This document shows, one piece after another, positions 62,926 through 64,000 of a stretch of DNA of 64,000 bases. The translations under genes were made by a program, and so were the position numbers. This stretch comes from Pseudomonas asgharzadehiana (GTDB lineage: Bacteria > Pseudomonadota > Gammaproteobacteria > Pseudomonadales > Pseudomonadaceae). The notes below the pieces were generated by a model, which was given only the letters and a program-made list of their open reading frames with translations, was not told the origin of the DNA and did not search any database. Numbering within the stretch: position 1 is the stretch's first letter; each line of letters begins with the position of its first letter. The stretch covers positions 3,782,001 to 3,846,000 of the forward strand of contig NZ_CP077079.1 of the NCBI RefSeq assembly GCF_019139815.1, read 5' to 3'.

Positions 62926-64000
62926 TCAAGCAGCGGCCACCCCCGTCCCAAACCGGCGAATCGCCAGGCAATACCCACCTAACGCCACCGCCGCCAGCAG
63001 CCCACCCGCCGCGCCGATCCAGGCGAAGCCGAAGTGGCTGCCGACCCAGCTGCCCATCAGGGCGCCGCCGCCGATGCCGATGTTGTAGATGCCGGAGAAC
63101 ATTGCCATGGCTACGTCGGTGGCGTCCGGTGCCAGCACCAGCACTTTGGACTGCATGGCCAGGCCGAAGCCCATGATCGCCATGCCCCAGAACATGCTCA
63201 GGATCACCAGGTAGGATTCGGCGCCGCTCAAGGGCAGCAACAGCGCCAGGCACGCCGCCAGGATAAACACCGCGCCCACCACGAACAGGTGGGGGTTGAA
63301 GCGGTGCACCAGGCTGAACAGTAGCGAGCCGATAATGCCCGCGCCGCCAAATACCAACAGGATCAAGGTGACCGCACTGCCCCCCAGGCCGGCGACGCCT
63401 TCGACGAAAGGTTCGATGTAGCTGTAGGCGGTGAATTGCGCGGTCACGGTCATCGCGGTGAGCACGTAGAGCGCCACCAGCGCCGGGCGCTTGAACAGCA
63501 GCGGCAGGCTGCGCAGCGAGCCGGAGTTCTGGCTCGGCAGTAGCGGCAAGGTGCGCGCCAGCCAGAACACCAGCCCGCCCGCAAACGCGGCGATCACCAG
63601 AAAGGTGGTGCGCCAGCCCATGGCCTCGCCCAGCAAGCGGCCGAGGGGAATGCCCAGGACCATCGCCAATGACGTGCCGGTAGCCAGCAGCCCCAGGGCT
63701 TGTACCTGTTTGCCCGCCGGCGCCAGGCGCACCGCGAGCGACGCCGTGATCGACCAGAACAGCGCATGGGACAACGCAATGCCGACGCGACTGACCATCA
63801 GCAGGCCAAAGCTGGTGGCCACGCTGGAGAGGATATGACTGGCGATAAACAGGCCGAACAGCACGATCAGCAACTTGCGGCGCTCGACGTTGCGGGTCAG
63901 CAACATCACCGGCAGCGAGGTCAGGGACACGATCCAGGCATAAATAGTCAGCATCAGGCCGACGCTGGACACCTGCATGTCGAAGCTGGCGCCGATGGCG
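62926..64000 (-). CDS. MFS transporter, SotB/sugar-efflux type, 5' end outside window
   Basis: At least 358 residues of a major facilitator are present. The frame runs past base 64000, so the first segment is missing. Visible parts include the loop after helix 2 ([16 protein letters not shown]), [20 protein letters not shown] and [19 protein letters not shown], which match the sugar-efflux (SotB/AraJ) group. Its closeness to the carbohydrate locus may be coincidental, with the nuclease-like gene between. Substrate is unknown. Confidence 0.88.
   Translation of the reverse strand, partial: AIGASFDMQVSSVGLMLTIYAWIVSLTSLPVMLLTRNVERRKLLIVLFGLFIASHILSSVATSFGLLMVSRVGIALSHALFWSITASLAVRLAPAGKQVQALGLLATGTSLAMVLGIPLGRLLGEAMGWRTTFLVIAAFAGGLVFWLARTLPLLPSQNSGSLRSLPLLFKRPALVALYVLTAMTVTAQFTAYSYIEPFVEGVAGLGGSAVTLILLVFGGAGIIGSLLFSLVHRFNPHLFVVGAVFILAACLALLLPLSGAESYLVILSMFWGMAIMGFGLAMQSKVLVLAPDATDVAMAMFSGIYNIGIGGGALMGSWVGSHFGFAWIGAAGGLLAAVALGGYCLAIRRFGTGVAAA

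Overview
This 64 kb window looks like a chromosome segment of a fluorescent Pseudomonas (P. fluorescens group). The grounds are high GC with strong third-position GC bias, a nir cluster in the P. aeruginosa gene order, DUF3077/DUF6124-type genes, and many copies of the Pseudomonas REP hairpin with core TGTGGGAGGGGGCTTGCTCC. No rRNA, tRNA, insertion sequence, prophage or CRISPR array was seen. Assignments come from reading the sequence and from family knowledge; no database search was run.

Layout. 1-5.3 kb: the 3' end of a sigma-54 activator, a 343-bp nest of inverted repeats, a siderophore-type TonB receptor, an MFS exporter with a divergent AraC regulator, and an AhpD-like protein. 5.5-21 kb: a denitrification island with dnr, norF-norE-nirQ, and nirSMCFDLGHJEN (cytochrome cd1 nitrite reductase plus heme d1 synthesis). 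It continues with a HemN-like gene that lacks the iron-sulfur cysteines, a CopD-like membrane protein, an unknown gene, and a DUF2946/SCO/PCu(A)C copper-delivery set. Three ANR/DNR (FNR-type) boxes control the divergent nirQ/nirS promoter and the two genes after nirN. norCBD is not between dnr and norF, where P. aeruginosa carries it.

21-36 kb: mixed accessory and housekeeping genes. These include a DUF488 gene apparently starting at AUA, an orphan copy of a structured leader, three GNAT acetyltransferases, a TPM protein, an RsbQ-like hydrolase coupled to a PAS histidine kinase, a divergent DapF homologue, two L,D-transpeptidases, a creatininase-family protein and several unknowns. 36-50 kb: metE; a six-gene operon (LacI regulator, ABC importer, metallophosphoesterase); carboxyspermidine decarboxylase and dehydrogenase; a DUF3077 gene behind the intact structured leader; glutaminase; an AraC regulator.

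50-64 kb: an SsuA-like binding protein, then a divergent carbohydrate locus. One arm has a split transketolase and an FGGY kinase. The other has a ribose-type ABC importer, two SDR dehydrogenases, a SorC-type regulator and transaldolase. Together they suggest import of a polyol or ketose, oxidation, phosphorylation and entry into the non-oxidative pentose phosphate pathway. The two arms carry inverted copies of one 11-bp site just upstream of their first genes. The window ends with a possible PD-(D/E)XK nuclease-like gene and an MFS sugar-efflux gene cut by the window edge.
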